Shown here: positions 25,338-33,655 of the stretch, in pieces
How positions within the stretch are numbered: position 1 is the first letter of the stretch
Layout: each line of letters starts with the position of its first letter
From: Streptomyces sp. TBY4
GTDB lineage: Bacteria > Actinomycetota > Actinomycetes > Streptomycetales > Streptomycetaceae
Assembly: GCF_024213195.1 (NCBI RefSeq)
Contig: NZ_JANAVF010000003.1
Coordinates: forward strand, 271,420-335,419
Direction of reading: 5' to 3'
DNA: 64,000 nt
Notes under the pieces: generated by a model
Told to the model about the DNA's origin: nothing
The model's input: the letters and a program-made list of their open reading frames with translations, nothing else
Databases searched by the model: none
Position numbers and translations under genes: made by a program

Positions 25338-26192
25338 TCACCCTTCGGCTTGCCGGTAAATGATGGTGGTGCTGCCCACGACGATCCGTGAACCGTCGCG
25401 GAGCGTAGCGCGGGTGGTGTGCTGCCCGTCCACCACGATGCCGTTGGTGGACCCGAGATCCTGGATCGTCGAGGGCGTTCCGGTCCGGATCTCACAGTGC
25501 CGGCGCGATACGCCGGGGTCGTCGATCCGCACGTCGGCCTCGGTGCTCCGGCCGAGTACGAGCGTAGGGCGCGAGATCTGGTGGCGGGTGCCGTTGATCT
25601 CGATCCAGTGGCGCCGGACGGCGCCTCCGGGAGGTACGGGGGCCGGTCCGCCGGGGCCGCCGGGGCCCGTCCGGCGGGCGCCCGGTCCGCCCGGGGGCGG
25701 ACCCGCGGGCATGGGCGGCGCGGAGGCCGGGGGGTACCCGTAGCCGCCGGGCTGGGCCGGGGGGGCCTGGTGGCCCTGCCCCTGGCCCGGACCGGGCTGG
25801 CCGGGGGACTGGGAGGTGCTGGAGGCGAGCGTACGGCTGCGGACCCGGTAGAGACCGGTGTCCAGGTCGTCGGCCTTCTCCAGCTGGACCTTGATGGGGC
25901 CCATGAAGCTGTAGCGCTGCTGCTTGGCGTAGTCGCGGACGAGGCCCGCGAGCTCGTCGCCGAGCTGGCCGGAGTAGGGGCTCAGGCGCTCGTAGTCGCC
26001 CGCGCTCAGCTCCACGATGAAGTCGTTGGGGACGACGGTGCGCTCGCGGTTCCAGATGGTGGCGTTGTTGTCGCACTCGCGCTGGAGGGCGCCCGCGATC
26101 TCCACCGGCTGGACCTCGGACTTGAACACCTTGGCGAAGGTGCCGTTCACCAGACCTTCGAGTCGCTGCTCGAACCGCTTCAGGACTCCCAT
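25338..26192 (-). CDS. fhaA: FHA-domain protein with DUF3662 (FhaA)
   Basis: The 284-residue cytosolic protein has an N-terminal DUF3662 domain (1-125, beginning GVLKRFEQRLEGLVNGTFAK), a Gly/Pro-rich linker and a C-terminal FHA domain with LVLGRSTEADVRI, SRRHCEI and LGSTNGIVVD. FhaA proteins bind PknB-phosphorylated partners and regulate peptidoglycan synthesis. GGAGGTGCCCC before the ATG gives a firm start. It is the first gene of the operon and lies divergent from tRNA-Leu. Confidence 0.95.
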   Translation of the reverse strand: MGVLKRFEQRLEGLVNGTFAKVFKSEVQPVEIAGALQRECDNNATIWNRERTVVPNDFIVELSAGDYERLSPYSGQLGDELAGLVRDYAKQQRYSFMGPIKVQLEKADDLDTGLYRVRSRTLASSTSQSPGQPGPGQGQGHQAPPAQPGGYGYPPASAPPMPAGPPPGGPGARRTGPGGPGGPAPVPPGGAVRRHWIEINGTRHQISRPTLVLGRSTEADVRIDDPGVSRRHCEIRTGTPSTIQDLGSTNGIVVDGQHTTRATLRDGSRIVVGSTTIIYRQAEG

Positions 26193-26484
26193 GGGGCACC
26201 TCCTCCGTCGTTGTCGCCCTGTACTGCTTACTGATCGTATCCACGCGTGGCGGATTCGGGTGGTTCCCCATCGGTCACGTGCGCATGAGTGTTGGTCCTC
26301 ACAAGCGATCGTAGGGGCGCCCCGAGCACAGTGTCCCGCACCGGCGGGCGGGTGCGGGAGGGGCGGTCGTCGGCGGGCCCGGGGGGAGCACGAAAAGCGA
26401 TGTGAATCCAGCCCCTGCGACGTGCTAATGTTCCGATGTCGCCAGGGGAACGGCCCGCAAGGGAAGAACCACTGGTCGTCACTA

Positions 26485-26567
26485 GCGCGAGTGGCGGAAC
26501 GGCAGACGCGCTGGCTTCAGGTGCCAGTGTCCTTCGGGACGTGGGGGTTCAAATCCCCCCTCGCGCA
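26485..26567 (+). tRNA. tRNA-Leu (anticodon CAG)
   Basis: A class II tRNA: acceptor GCGCGAG/CTCGCGC, anticodon stem CTGGC/GCCAG with CAG at 26518-26520, long variable arm TGTCCTTCGGGACG, and T-arm GGGGGTTCAAATCCCCC. CCA is not encoded. Confidence 0.97.
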
Positions 26568-26573
26568 CAAGTG

Positions 26574-26614
26574 AGAACCCCCTCACCGGAGAGATCCGGT
26601 GAGGGGGTTCTTTC
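26574..26614 (+). terminator. Terminator of tRNA-Leu
   Basis: AGAACCCCCTCACCGGA pairs with TCCGGTGAGGGGGTTCT (17 bp, GAGA loop) followed by TTTCGTT, seven bases after the tRNA. Confidence 0.9.
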
Positions 26615-26666
26615 GTTGTGCCCGGGGGTGGGGGCACGGGTGCGGGCGTGATGAGGGTCTCGGTTG

Positions 26667-27161
26667 CTAGTGAGGGGTCAGGGCGGCCGTGGTGGTGGCC
26701 AGGGCTTCGTGGGCGAAGAAGGCCGTGACCTCGTCCGGGGTGGCACCGGTGCAGGTGTGGACCAGGTCCCACAGGTCGCACCAGGCGCGGCGGACCACGG
26801 CCGCGAAGGAGCGGTCGTCCAGGGACGCCGCCGCGGCGACGGCCTGGAGCCGCATCAGGGGGAGGTGTTCCCCGGTGCGCAGGAGCCCGTCGCGGGCGCG
26901 GGCCATGGCCTCCAGGGCCTCGGTGCCCCGGAGCTGCCCGGCGGCGTGCCCGTACACCGCGGCGGTCTGCTCGAAGGAGCGGACCGCCGCGGCCTGGAAC
27001 AGGGCGCGCTTGGTCGGGTAGAGCCGGAACAGGTACGGCTGGGAGACGCCGGCCCGTCGGGCGATCGCCCCGGTCGGGGTGCCGTGGTAGCCGCCGGTGG
27101 CGAACTCGGCGACCGCGGCCCGGAGCACGGTCTCCCGGCGTTCGTCCGCGCTCAGTCTCAC
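26667..27161 (-). CDS. TetR-family regulator, short form
   Basis: The 164-residue protein has the TetR N-terminal helix-turn-helix (IARRAGVSQPYLFRLYPTKR, about 32-51) and a short helical ligand domain. It is shorter than most TetR proteins (about 190-210) and much shorter than ArpA-type butyrolactone receptors, so it is not a good candidate for the AfsA product's receptor. The GTG start overlaps the stop of the FAD oxidoreductase gene by 4 bases. It is the last gene of the acyltransferase-oxidoreductase-TetR operon at the cluster's left edge. Confidence 0.88.
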   Translation of the reverse strand: MRLSADERRETVLRAAVAEFATGGYHGTPTGAIARRAGVSQPYLFRLYPTKRALFQAAAVRSFEQTAAVYGHAAGQLRGTEALEAMARARDGLLRTGEHLPLMRLQAVAAAASLDDRSFAAVVRRAWCDLWDLVHTCTGATPDEVTAFFAHEALATTTAALTPH

Positions 27162-28840
27162 GAGAGCCCGCGGGGCGACAGTCCGCGGGACACGGTCAGG
27201 GGGTCCCAGTCGGGGCCGCGCTCCGGGAGCACCGCGGGATCGCCGAGCACCGAGCCCGAGTGGACCTCGTGCATGAGGCGGCGGCCGAGGATCTGGCCGG
27301 CGCAGGCGATGCCGCTGACCGCCGAGCCGGTGATGCCGTTGCCGTACCGGGTGTTGGCGCCGGCGATGTGCAGGCCCTCGATGAGGGTGGCGGTGTCCGG
27401 GCGGGCTCCGGTGGCGCCCCACTGGGCCATGCCGAAGGGGGTGCCGCCGGTGGAGAGCGTGTACCGCTCCTGGGTGAGGGGGGTCGCCGTCTCCAGGTGG
27501 GTGATGTGGCCGCGGAACGGGCCGAGGAACTCCTCCGCGGCGTCCAGGACGGACTCGGTGAGCCGCGCCTTCTCCTTGCGGTACACGGGGTCGTCGCGGT
27601 ACTGCCCGCCGTCCGCCGGGCCTTCGGTGGCGCCCCAGTGCGCGAGGCCGGGCGGGCAGAGCGTCATCAGCTGGAAGTTGGAGTGGCCGGGCGGGCAGAT
27701 GCGGCGGCCTGCGGGGTCCTTGCCGGAGGCGAAGGACATGAAGAGGAAGTCGGTGGTGGAGGACGGGGAGGGGGAGCGGAGCTCCTCGTAGAAGCGGCCT
27801 ATGTCCTCGCCGCGGTACCACCAGACGTTGGCGTGGCGCTCGATGTCCTTGTCCAGGGCCACGTAGACGGTGGCCCAGGGCAGTGCCATCCGGGCGTCCC
27901 GGGTCTTGGCGGCCAGGCGGCGGGGCAGCCGGTCCGCGCCCACCAGGTCGAGCATGGTGCGGCGGTAGTCGGCGTTCGAGACGACGACCGGGGCCGTGGC
28001 GCTGCTCCCGTCGGCGAACTCCACGCCGCGGGTGCGGCCGTCCTCGATGGCGATCCGCGTCACCCGGGCGCGGGTGCGCAGGGCTCCGCCGTGGGAGCGG
28101 ATCACTTCGAGCAGCCCGCCGGCGAGCATCTGCCCGCCCCCTTGCGGGTAGTAGGCGCCGCGGACGTAGTGGTCGATGAGGGTGGCGTGCGTGGCGACGG
28201 TCGCCTCGTCGGGGGACATCCCGTAGTTGGGCGACTGGGCGGCGAGCAGGGTGCGGGCGCGGGTGGAGAGCGCGCAGTGGTCGAAGAGCTCGGTCAGGGT
28301 CCGCCGGCCCCAGGCCACCGACTGCGGGGCGTGGTGCTCGAGCTCCGCCATGGGGACGTCGGCGGCGGAGATGATCGCGTCGCGGCGCTCGCGGCCGAGC
28401 CCCTCCACGACGTCGAGGAAGGTGTCGATCCCGGCGGCGTCCTCGGGGCAGGCCTCCTGGAGCCGCTCGCGGTAGCGCTTCCAGTCCGCCGGCATGTCGA
28501 GGGTGGTGCCGCCGGCCACGATGCGGTCGAAGCCGTCCGGGTCCATCTCCTCGTACGGAACCCTGCCGCGCAGCCCGAGTCCGTCCAGGATGGCCGGGAG
28601 GATGCCGTCGGGGCCGCAGTCGCCGAGGTAGTGGACGCCGACGTCGAACTCGTAGACGCGGCGTCTGCGGAACACGTGGCTGTTGCCTCCCGCGACGGCT
28701 CCCTGCTCGGCGACCAGGACCCGCTTGCCGCCGACGGCGAGGTAGGCGGCGCACACCAGCCCGCCGATGCCCGAGCCGATGACGATCGCGTCCCAGTGGG
28801 TGGGGGTGGGGGTGGGGCTCGTGTTGTCGGTGGTGTTCAT
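27158..28840 (-). CDS. CrtI/phytoene-desaturase-like FAD-dependent oxidoreductase
   Basis: The 560-residue protein has an N-terminal dinucleotide-binding fold (AIVIGSGIGGLVCAAYLA, about 19-36), a middle substrate domain and the C-terminal FAD motif LHIAGANTRYGNGITGSAVS. The family desaturates, isomerises or aromatises conjugated polyene chains such as carotenoids. Related enzymes are found in clusters for polyketide cinnamoyl-lipid chains, where aromatisation of a polyene has been proposed. Action on the polyene-like product of the neighbouring type II PKS is the favoured inference. It overlaps the acyltransferase stop (ATGA) and the TetR start (GTGA). Confidence 0.85.
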   Translation of the reverse strand: MNTTDNTSPTPTPTHWDAIVIGSGIGGLVCAAYLAVGGKRVLVAEQGAVAGGNSHVFRRRRVYEFDVGVHYLGDCGPDGILPAILDGLGLRGRVPYEEMDPDGFDRIVAGGTTLDMPADWKRYRERLQEACPEDAAGIDTFLDVVEGLGRERRDAIISAADVPMAELEHHAPQSVAWGRRTLTELFDHCALSTRARTLLAAQSPNYGMSPDEATVATHATLIDHYVRGAYYPQGGGQMLAGGLLEVIRSHGGALRTRARVTRIAIEDGRTRGVEFADGSSATAPVVVSNADYRRTMLDLVGADRLPRRLAAKTRDARMALPWATVYVALDKDIERHANVWWYRGEDIGRFYEELRSPSPSSTTDFLFMSFASGKDPAGRRICPPGHSNFQLMTLCPPGLAHWGATEGPADGGQYRDDPVYRKEKARLTESVLDAAEEFLGPFRGHITHLETATPLTQERYTLSTGGTPFGMAQWGATGARPDTATLIEGLHIAGANTRYGNGITGSAVSGIACAGQILGRRLMHEVHSGSVLGDPAVLPERGPDWDPLTVSRGLSPRGLS

Positions 28841-29811
28841 GCGGCGCTCCGTACGAGGGTCCTCGGGACGGCGGGAAGCTGGCCGGGCTCGGAGATGGTC
28901 AGGCGGGACACCCGGGGGGTGGTCTGGCGGGCCAGTGCGGTGAGGGTGCGGCCGGGGCCGATCTCCACGAACATGTCGCAGTACAGGCCGTCGGCCATGG
29001 TGCGCACCGAGTCCGCCCAGCGCACCGGGCCGGTCAGCTGGCGCTCCAGGAGCTCCGGCCAGCCGTCGGGGCCGTGGTGCGGCCGGGCGTCCGCGTTGGC
29101 CACGACGGGCGCGGATCCGCGGTGGAACCCGGTGGCGGCGAGGGTGGGGGCGAAGGCCGCCGCCGCTCCGGCCATCAGCGGGGTGTGGAAGGCGCCGCCG
29201 AGGGGGACCGGCTCGATCCGGGCGGCCCCCAGCTCGCGGGCCAGGGTCCGGCAGCGGGCCACGGAGTCGGGGTCGCCCGACAGGACGGTCTGCCGGACCG
29301 AGTCGAGGCGGGCCACCCAGACCCGGCCGCCGGCCTCGCGCACCGACTCCGCGGCGCGCTCCAGGGCTTCGGGGGCGAGCCCGTGCACGGCCGCCATGGT
29401 GCCGGGGTCGGCGCCGGCCGCCTCCCGCAGAACCCTGCCGCGGGCGGCGACCAGGCGTACGCCCTCGTCGAAGCCGATGATCCCGGCGGCCGTGAGCGCG
29501 GAGTACTCGCCCAGGCCGTGGCCGGCGCAGACGAGGGGCCGGGCGGCCGCCGGCAGGGCCTGGCGCAGATCGGCGAGGATCACCATCTCCAGCGCGTAGG
29601 TGGCGAGCTGGGCGGCGTCCGTCCGCGGCGGGTGGTCCGCGCCGCCGTCGGGGTCCAGCAGCAGCCCGGGCACGTCGTACCCGGACACCTCGCCCGCCCG
29701 CTCGGCCAGGAACCAGTTCGGGGAATCGGACCAGAGCCTCCCCATTCCGGGATGCCGTGCGTCCTCGCCCGGAAAGAGCAGGGCCAACCGTGGTCCGCGC
29801 AATGCGCTCAT
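28837..29811 (-). CDS. Malonyl-CoA:ACP transacylase-like protein lacking the catalytic serine
   Basis: The 324-residue protein is FabD-like throughout: LALLFPGED near the N-terminus, acyl-pocket GGAFHTPLM with the catalytic His, and the late VEIGPGRTL. The nucleophile motif GHSxGE reads GHGLGEYS: Gly99 (codon GGC at 29515-29517) replaces the serine. As written it could not form the acyl-enzyme, so it may be inactive, a chaperone, or a hydrolysis-proof variant; a one-base difference (AGC to GGC) also allows a sequencing or recent mutation. The ATG at 29811 follows GGGGAAGAGG. First gene of the leftward operon, divergent from ACP. Confidence 0.85.
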   Translation of the reverse strand: MSALRGPRLALLFPGEDARHPGMGRLWSDSPNWFLAERAGEVSGYDVPGLLLDPDGGADHPPRTDAAQLATYALEMVILADLRQALPAAARPLVCAGHGLGEYSALTAAGIIGFDEGVRLVAARGRVLREAAGADPGTMAAVHGLAPEALERAAESVREAGGRVWVARLDSVRQTVLSGDPDSVARCRTLARELGAARIEPVPLGGAFHTPLMAGAAAAFAPTLAATGFHRGSAPVVANADARPHHGPDGWPELLERQLTGPVRWADSVRTMADGLYCDMFVEIGPGRTLTALARQTTPRVSRLTISEPGQLPAVPRTLVRSAA

Positions 29812-30044
29812 CTCGACCTCTTCCCCCTCGGATATCACCGTCCCGGTGATTCTGGCAGGGGGGTTTGGAATCTCGATAAACGCGTGATGAAACCCCGGGC
29901 AAATGCCGGACAAAGGGGGTCGAGGGGCGCTGTTGTCACTTTAGGGGGATGCGCTGCCTCTTTGGTTGTGGGGGCCTTGCTCGGTCAATTCATACCCGCA
30001 TACGGTCCTGTTCGAACGGTTCGAAGGCGACGAGAGGCAAGCGC
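29812..30044. promoter_or_regulatory. Divergent promoter region of the PKS
   Basis: This 233-bp gap drives the acyltransferase operon leftward and the ACP-KS-CLF operon rightward. CTGCCTCTTTGG at 29954-29965 (other strand CCAAAGAGGCAG) is one of several AAAGAGG-containing elements in the cluster. GTTCGAACGGTTCGAA at 30010-30025 contains two TTCGAA palindromes 10 bp apart. Confidence 0.45.
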
Positions 30045-30320
30045 ATGACTCAGCAGACCGTGGCATCCGTGAGCGACTACTACGCGGCTGTCAGCGCGAT
30101 CGTGAACGAAGAGCTGGAGCTGGAGGAGGGGGAGCTCACCGACGGTGGCCACTTCATCGACGACTACGACAGTGACTCGCTCTCCCTCATCACCGTCGTT
30201 TCCAGGATCGAGAAGGAATTGGGTGTGGTCATTCCGAAGACCGACCTCGGTGAACTCGTGAACCTGCGTCTCCTGGTGGACGGTGTCGAGCGGTACGCCA
30301 AGGAGAACCCGAATGGCTGA
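30045..30320 (+). CDS. Acyl carrier protein
   Basis: The 91-residue acidic protein has the four-helix ACP pattern with the phosphopantetheine Ser in DDYDSDSLSLI (the Ser of DSL) and C-terminal LGELVNLRLLVDGVERY. It carries the growing chain of the adjacent ketosynthase pair; a Sfp-type transferase later in the cluster could load it. ATG at 30045 is preceded by GAGAGGCAA. Its stop lies inside the first codons of the KS gene. Confidence 0.93.
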   Translation: MTQQTVASVSDYYAAVSAIVNEELELEEGELTDGGHFIDDYDSDSLSLITVVSRIEKELGVVIPKTDLGELVNLRLLVDGVERYAKENPNG

Positions 30321-31569
30321 GAAGGGACCCGCGCGTACTGCCGGCAAGGCGGCGGGAACGTACCGCCGGGTCGTCATCACCGGGCTCGGTGCGGTGTCTC
30401 CGGTCGGAATCGGTGCCGATGTATTCGCTGCCGCCATCCGTGCGGGCGAGAGCGGTACCGGTCCGATCGAGAGTTTCGACGCGAGTGCTTTTCCCCGGCG
30501 CAATGCCGGTGAGGTCCTCGATTTCGATCCCGCCGACCACCTCAAGCGGCTCGACCCCACGCGCTGGGGCCGCAGCGGCCTGCTGGCCGCCGCGGCCGCC
30601 CGGCTGGCGATCGCCGACGCCGGGATCGACGAGGGCGAGCTGGAGGCCGCCGGAGCCGGCGCGATCATGGGGACGACCAGCGGCGAGTCCGCCGTCGTCC
30701 AGGAGCTGGCCGAACAGTGGATCGCCGGCGGACTGGAATCGATCGACGGCGCACTGGCCGGTCAGACCCCGGCCTCGCGCATCGCCAACGCGGTCAGCAC
30801 CGAGCTGCAGCTGAGCGGCGACACGCAGACCATCCCGACGGCCTGCTCCGCCTCCAACTACGCGCTCGGGTACGCCTTCGACCTGGTCCGCAGCGGTGAG
30901 GCCGACGTGATGCTGGCGGGCGGCGCCGATGCCGTCAACCGGCTGACGCACGCCGGGTTCTACGCGCTGGGCGCCATGGCCGAGGACGTGCCGCGGCCCT
31001 TCGCCGCGGACCGCTCGGGCATCGTCACCGGCGAGGGCGGCGCGGTGCTGGTGCTGGAGACCTACGAGCACGCCCGGGCGCGCGGCGCCCGCATGTACGC
31101 CGAGGTCCTCGGCTACGCGGCGAACTGCGACGCCTCCCACATGGTGCACCCCGACGCGACCAGCATCGCGTCCGGCATCCGGGCCGCGCACGAGGCGGCG
31201 GGGGTGGACCCGGAGCAGATCGACTACATCTGCGCGCACGGCACGGGCACGCCCACCAACGACGCCACCGAAGTGGCGGCGGCGCGCGCGGTGTTCGGCG
31301 ACCGCATCCCGCCGATCAGCTCGATCAAGTCGATGCTCGGCCACACCATGGGCGCGGCCTCCGGCTTCGGCGCGATCGCCTGCTGCAAGGCGCTGGAGCA
31401 GGACTTCCTGCCGCCCACCGCGCACGTCACCGAGCCGGACCCGGAGCTCGGCGAGGGCGTCGACTGCGTGCCGGGCACCGGCCGCGAGGCCCGCCTGAAC
31501 ATCGTGCAGAACCACGGGTTCGCCTTCGGCGGGAACAACGTCATCACCATCCTGGGGAGGGTTTCGTGA
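30313..31569 (+). CDS. Type II beta-ketoacyl synthase, catalytic subunit (KS-alpha)
   Basis: The 418-residue thiolase-fold enzyme has the complete triad: C178 in TACSASN, H309 in CAHGTGTPTND and H344 in MLGHTMGA, plus the C-terminal NHGFAFGGNNV. It is FabF-like, as are KS subunits of the highly reducing type II PKSs, in contrast to aromatic-PKS KS-alpha. It pairs with the following chain-length-factor-like gene by a GTGA overlap and overlaps the ACP gene by 8 bases, which supports a KS-CLF-ACP unit. Confidence 0.95.
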   Translation: MAEKGPARTAGKAAGTYRRVVITGLGAVSPVGIGADVFAAAIRAGESGTGPIESFDASAFPRRNAGEVLDFDPADHLKRLDPTRWGRSGLLAAAAARLAIADAGIDEGELEAAGAGAIMGTTSGESAVVQELAEQWIAGGLESIDGALAGQTPASRIANAVSTELQLSGDTQTIPTACSASNYALGYAFDLVRSGEADVMLAGGADAVNRLTHAGFYALGAMAEDVPRPFAADRSGIVTGEGGAVLVLETYEHARARGARMYAEVLGYAANCDASHMVHPDATSIASGIRAAHEAAGVDPEQIDYICAHGTGTPTNDATEVAAARAVFGDRIPPISSIKSMLGHTMGAASGFGAIACCKALEQDFLPPTAHVTEPDPELGEGVDCVPGTGREARLNIVQNHGFAFGGNNVITILGRVS

Positions 31570-32699
31570 CCGCCACGACCGAGGCCGCCGGCGCCACCGG
31601 GGAGCGGAGGGCAAGCGTCGTCGCACCGCTGTACGTGGCTTCGGCGGGAGTCGTCTCCGCGGCCGGCCTGGGGCTGGACGCGCTGGCCGGGCGGCTGCTC
31701 GGCGACGGCGGGGCCGGCGACCGGGCCGCCGACGAGCCGGTGGGCGAGGACGCGGCGGCCTACCCGCCGCGTCCGGTCCGCGCGGTACGGGGCCTGGACG
31801 TCAAGGAGCAGCTCGGCCGCAAGGGCACCAAGTACCTGGACCGGCTGACCTCCTTCGGGCTGGTCTCCTGCAAGGAGGTGCTCCAGGGGATCGAGGTCGA
31901 CGGGGCGCGCACCGGAGTGGTGCTCGCCACGAACACCGGCTCGGTGTCCACGCACAGCACCCTGCTCCACGACACGCTGACGCTGGAGAAGCCGTACCTG
32001 GTCAATCCGGGCCGGTTCCCGAACACCGTGATGAACAGCACCACCGGCCAGATCGCCATCCGCAACGGACTGCGCGGCCTCAACGCCACGGTGGCCGGCG
32101 GCCAGACGGCCTCCCTGCTCGCCTTCCGGCACGCCCGGCTGGCGCTCACCCTCGGGCGCGCCGACCGGCTGCTGGTCGGCGGTGTGGAGGAGCTGAGCGC
32201 TCCTGCGGCCTGGGCCTGGCACCGTACCGGGGTCCTGCGGGAGGGGGCCGCGCTCGGCGAGGGCGCAGCGGTGTTCACCGTCCAGCCCGAGCGGCCCGAG
32301 GGCGGGGAGCTCGCCGAGCTCCTCGCGTGCGAGTCGCGCTTCACCTCCGATCCGCGGGACTACGCCGACGGGCTGGCCCGCGCGGTCACGCGCGCGCTGG
32401 AGCACAGCGGGGTCGAAGCCGGGGAGATCGACGTGGTCTCCCTCGGGGCCGTGCACCAGCGCGGCCTGGAAGCGGTCGAACGGCGCGGCGTGCGGGCCGC
32501 GCTGGGCGGCGAGCCGGCGCAGACCCTGCGGATCGCCGACGCGCTCGGTGAGACGTACAGCGCGAGCGGTGCGATGCAGCTCGCCGGTCTCCTCGCGGTG
32601 TGGCGGGCGCGGCCGCCCGTCGCTCCGGTGACCGCGCTCCTCACCTCCGTGGGGTGGGACGGCAACGCGGCCGCCCTGGTGGTGCGTTCACCCCGCTGA
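31566..32699 (+). CDS. Chain-length-factor-like ketosynthase partner (KS-beta)
   Basis: The 377-residue protein keeps the ketosynthase fold (TNTGSVSTHS, NTVMNSTTGQIAIRNGLRG) but the active-site Cys is replaced: the equivalent site reads VAGGQTASL with Gln, as in chain-length factors. HGTGT and GHTxG histidine motifs are also lost. It presumably forms a heterodimer with the preceding KS and sets chain length. The GTG start overlaps the KS stop. Confidence 0.9.
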   Translation: MTATTEAAGATGERRASVVAPLYVASAGVVSAAGLGLDALAGRLLGDGGAGDRAADEPVGEDAAAYPPRPVRAVRGLDVKEQLGRKGTKYLDRLTSFGLVSCKEVLQGIEVDGARTGVVLATNTGSVSTHSTLLHDTLTLEKPYLVNPGRFPNTVMNSTTGQIAIRNGLRGLNATVAGGQTASLLAFRHARLALTLGRADRLLVGGVEELSAPAAWAWHRTGVLREGAALGEGAAVFTVQPERPEGGELAELLACESRFTSDPRDYADGLARAVTRALEHSGVEAGEIDVVSLGAVHQRGLEAVERRGVRAALGGEPAQTLRIADALGETYSASGAMQLAGLLAVWRARPPVAPVTALLTSVGWDGNAAALVVRSPR

Positions 32700-32712
32700 T
32701 GTCCGGCCGGCT

Positions 32713-32752
32713 CACAGCGGCGCCCGCGAACCCTCACGCGGGCGCCGCTGTG
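32713..32752 (+). terminator. Strong hairpin between KS-beta and dehydratase genes
   Basis: A perfect 16-bp stem (32713-32728 with 32737-32752, loop AACCCTCA) lies 14 bases after the KS-beta stop and 62 before the next start, without a T-run. It may be a partial terminator or a processing/stabilising hairpin that lowers dehydratase expression relative to KS. Confidence 0.55.
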
Positions 32753-32813
32753 CTGTCCGGCCGTCGTGCGTTCCTGTCCCTGTTTCTGTCCGTACCTTCC
32801 GAGGAGAGGCCCC

Positions 32814-33251
32814 ATGCCAACCGCCTTCGACACGTCCTTCGCGGGGCGCGCGTATCCGCCGAGCGAGCCCTACGAGGTCGGCCGCGAGACCATCCGCGAG
32901 TTCTCGCGCGCGGTGGGCGCCGAGGCCGGGGACGGCCGGACCGCGCCGCCCACGTTCCCCATCGTGCTGTCCATGCACGCCGAGCGGCAGGTGATCGACG
33001 ATCCCGGGCTCGGCTTCGACTTCTCCCGGGTCCTGCACCGCGACCAGAAGTTCGAGGCGGTGCGGCCGATCCGGTCGGGCGACCGCCTCGTCGTCGTGAT
33101 CGAGGTGCTCGCCGCCGCCGTCGTCGACGGCAACGACGTGCTCACGCTGCGCGGACTGGTCCGGGAGGCGGACGGGGACGCCCTGGTGTGCACGACGACG
33201 TCCACGCTCATTTCCCGGCACGCTCCGGCAGCAGAGGAGGACGGCCGGTGA
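32814..33251 (+). CDS. Hotdog-fold (MaoC N-terminal type) dehydratase subunit
   Basis: The 145-residue protein fits the FAS1/MaoC-like dehydratase N-terminal domain: YPPSEPYEVGRETIREFSRA at the start and LHRDQKFEAVRPIRSGDRL in the centre. Such subunits usually pair with a catalytic MaoC subunit, here the next gene, to dehydrate 3-hydroxyacyl-ACP. GAGGAGAGG precedes the ATG. It is coupled to the next gene by GTGA. Confidence 0.88.
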   Translation: MPTAFDTSFAGRAYPPSEPYEVGRETIREFSRAVGAEAGDGRTAPPTFPIVLSMHAERQVIDDPGLGFDFSRVLHRDQKFEAVRPIRSGDRLVVVIEVLAAAVVDGNDVLTLRGLVREADGDALVCTTTSTLISRHAPAAEEDGR

Positions 33252-33655
33252 CCGCCGTCGGAGACACCTTTCCCACCCGCACCTTCCGCGTGACCCGGGC
33301 CGATCTCGTCCGGTACGCGGCGGCTTCCGGTGACCACAACCCGATCCACTGGTCCGACTCGCGGGCCGCCCGGGCGGGGCTGCCGGGGGTCATCGCCCAC
33401 GGGATGCTCAGCATGGGGCTGGCCGCGACGGCCCTGCGCGGGTGGGTGGGCGAGGAGGCCGTCTTCGAGGAGTACGGGACCCGCTTCACCCGCCCCGTCG
33501 TGGTCCCCGACACCGCCGACGGTGTGGACGTCACCGTCGACGGTGCGGTGGCCGACGTCAGGGAAGACGGCTCGGTTCGGGTCGATCTGACCGTGCGCTC
33601 GGGGTCGCAGAAGGTGCTGGCACGGACCCGGGCCGTGCTTTCGTACGCCCGATAG
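33248..33655 (+). CDS. MaoC-like (R)-hydroxyacyl dehydratase, catalytic subunit
   Basis: The 135-residue hotdog protein carries the hydratase 2 motif ASGDHNPIHWSD with the Asp/His catalytic pair and IAHGMLSMGL. It should make the trans double bonds of the polyene intermediate with the preceding subunit. Its last 98 bases overlap, tail to tail, the end of the convergent MFS gene. Confidence 0.92.
   Translation: MTAVGDTFPTRTFRVTRADLVRYAAASGDHNPIHWSDSRAARAGLPGVIAHGMLSMGLAATALRGWVGEEAVFEEYGTRFTRPVVVPDTADGVDVTVDGAVADVREDGSVRVDLTVRSGSQKVLARTRAVLSYAR

Noticed and set aside
26667..27161. ArpA-type gamma-butyrolactone receptor
   Set aside because: Only 164 residues and no similarity visible to the long ligand domain of that family; kept as a general TetR regulator.
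30313..32699. Aromatic (minimal) type II PKS or primary FabF
   Set aside because: No aromatase/cyclase set of the aromatic type is present, and two dehydratases plus a partner with Cys replaced by Gln fit a highly reducing polyene system better.
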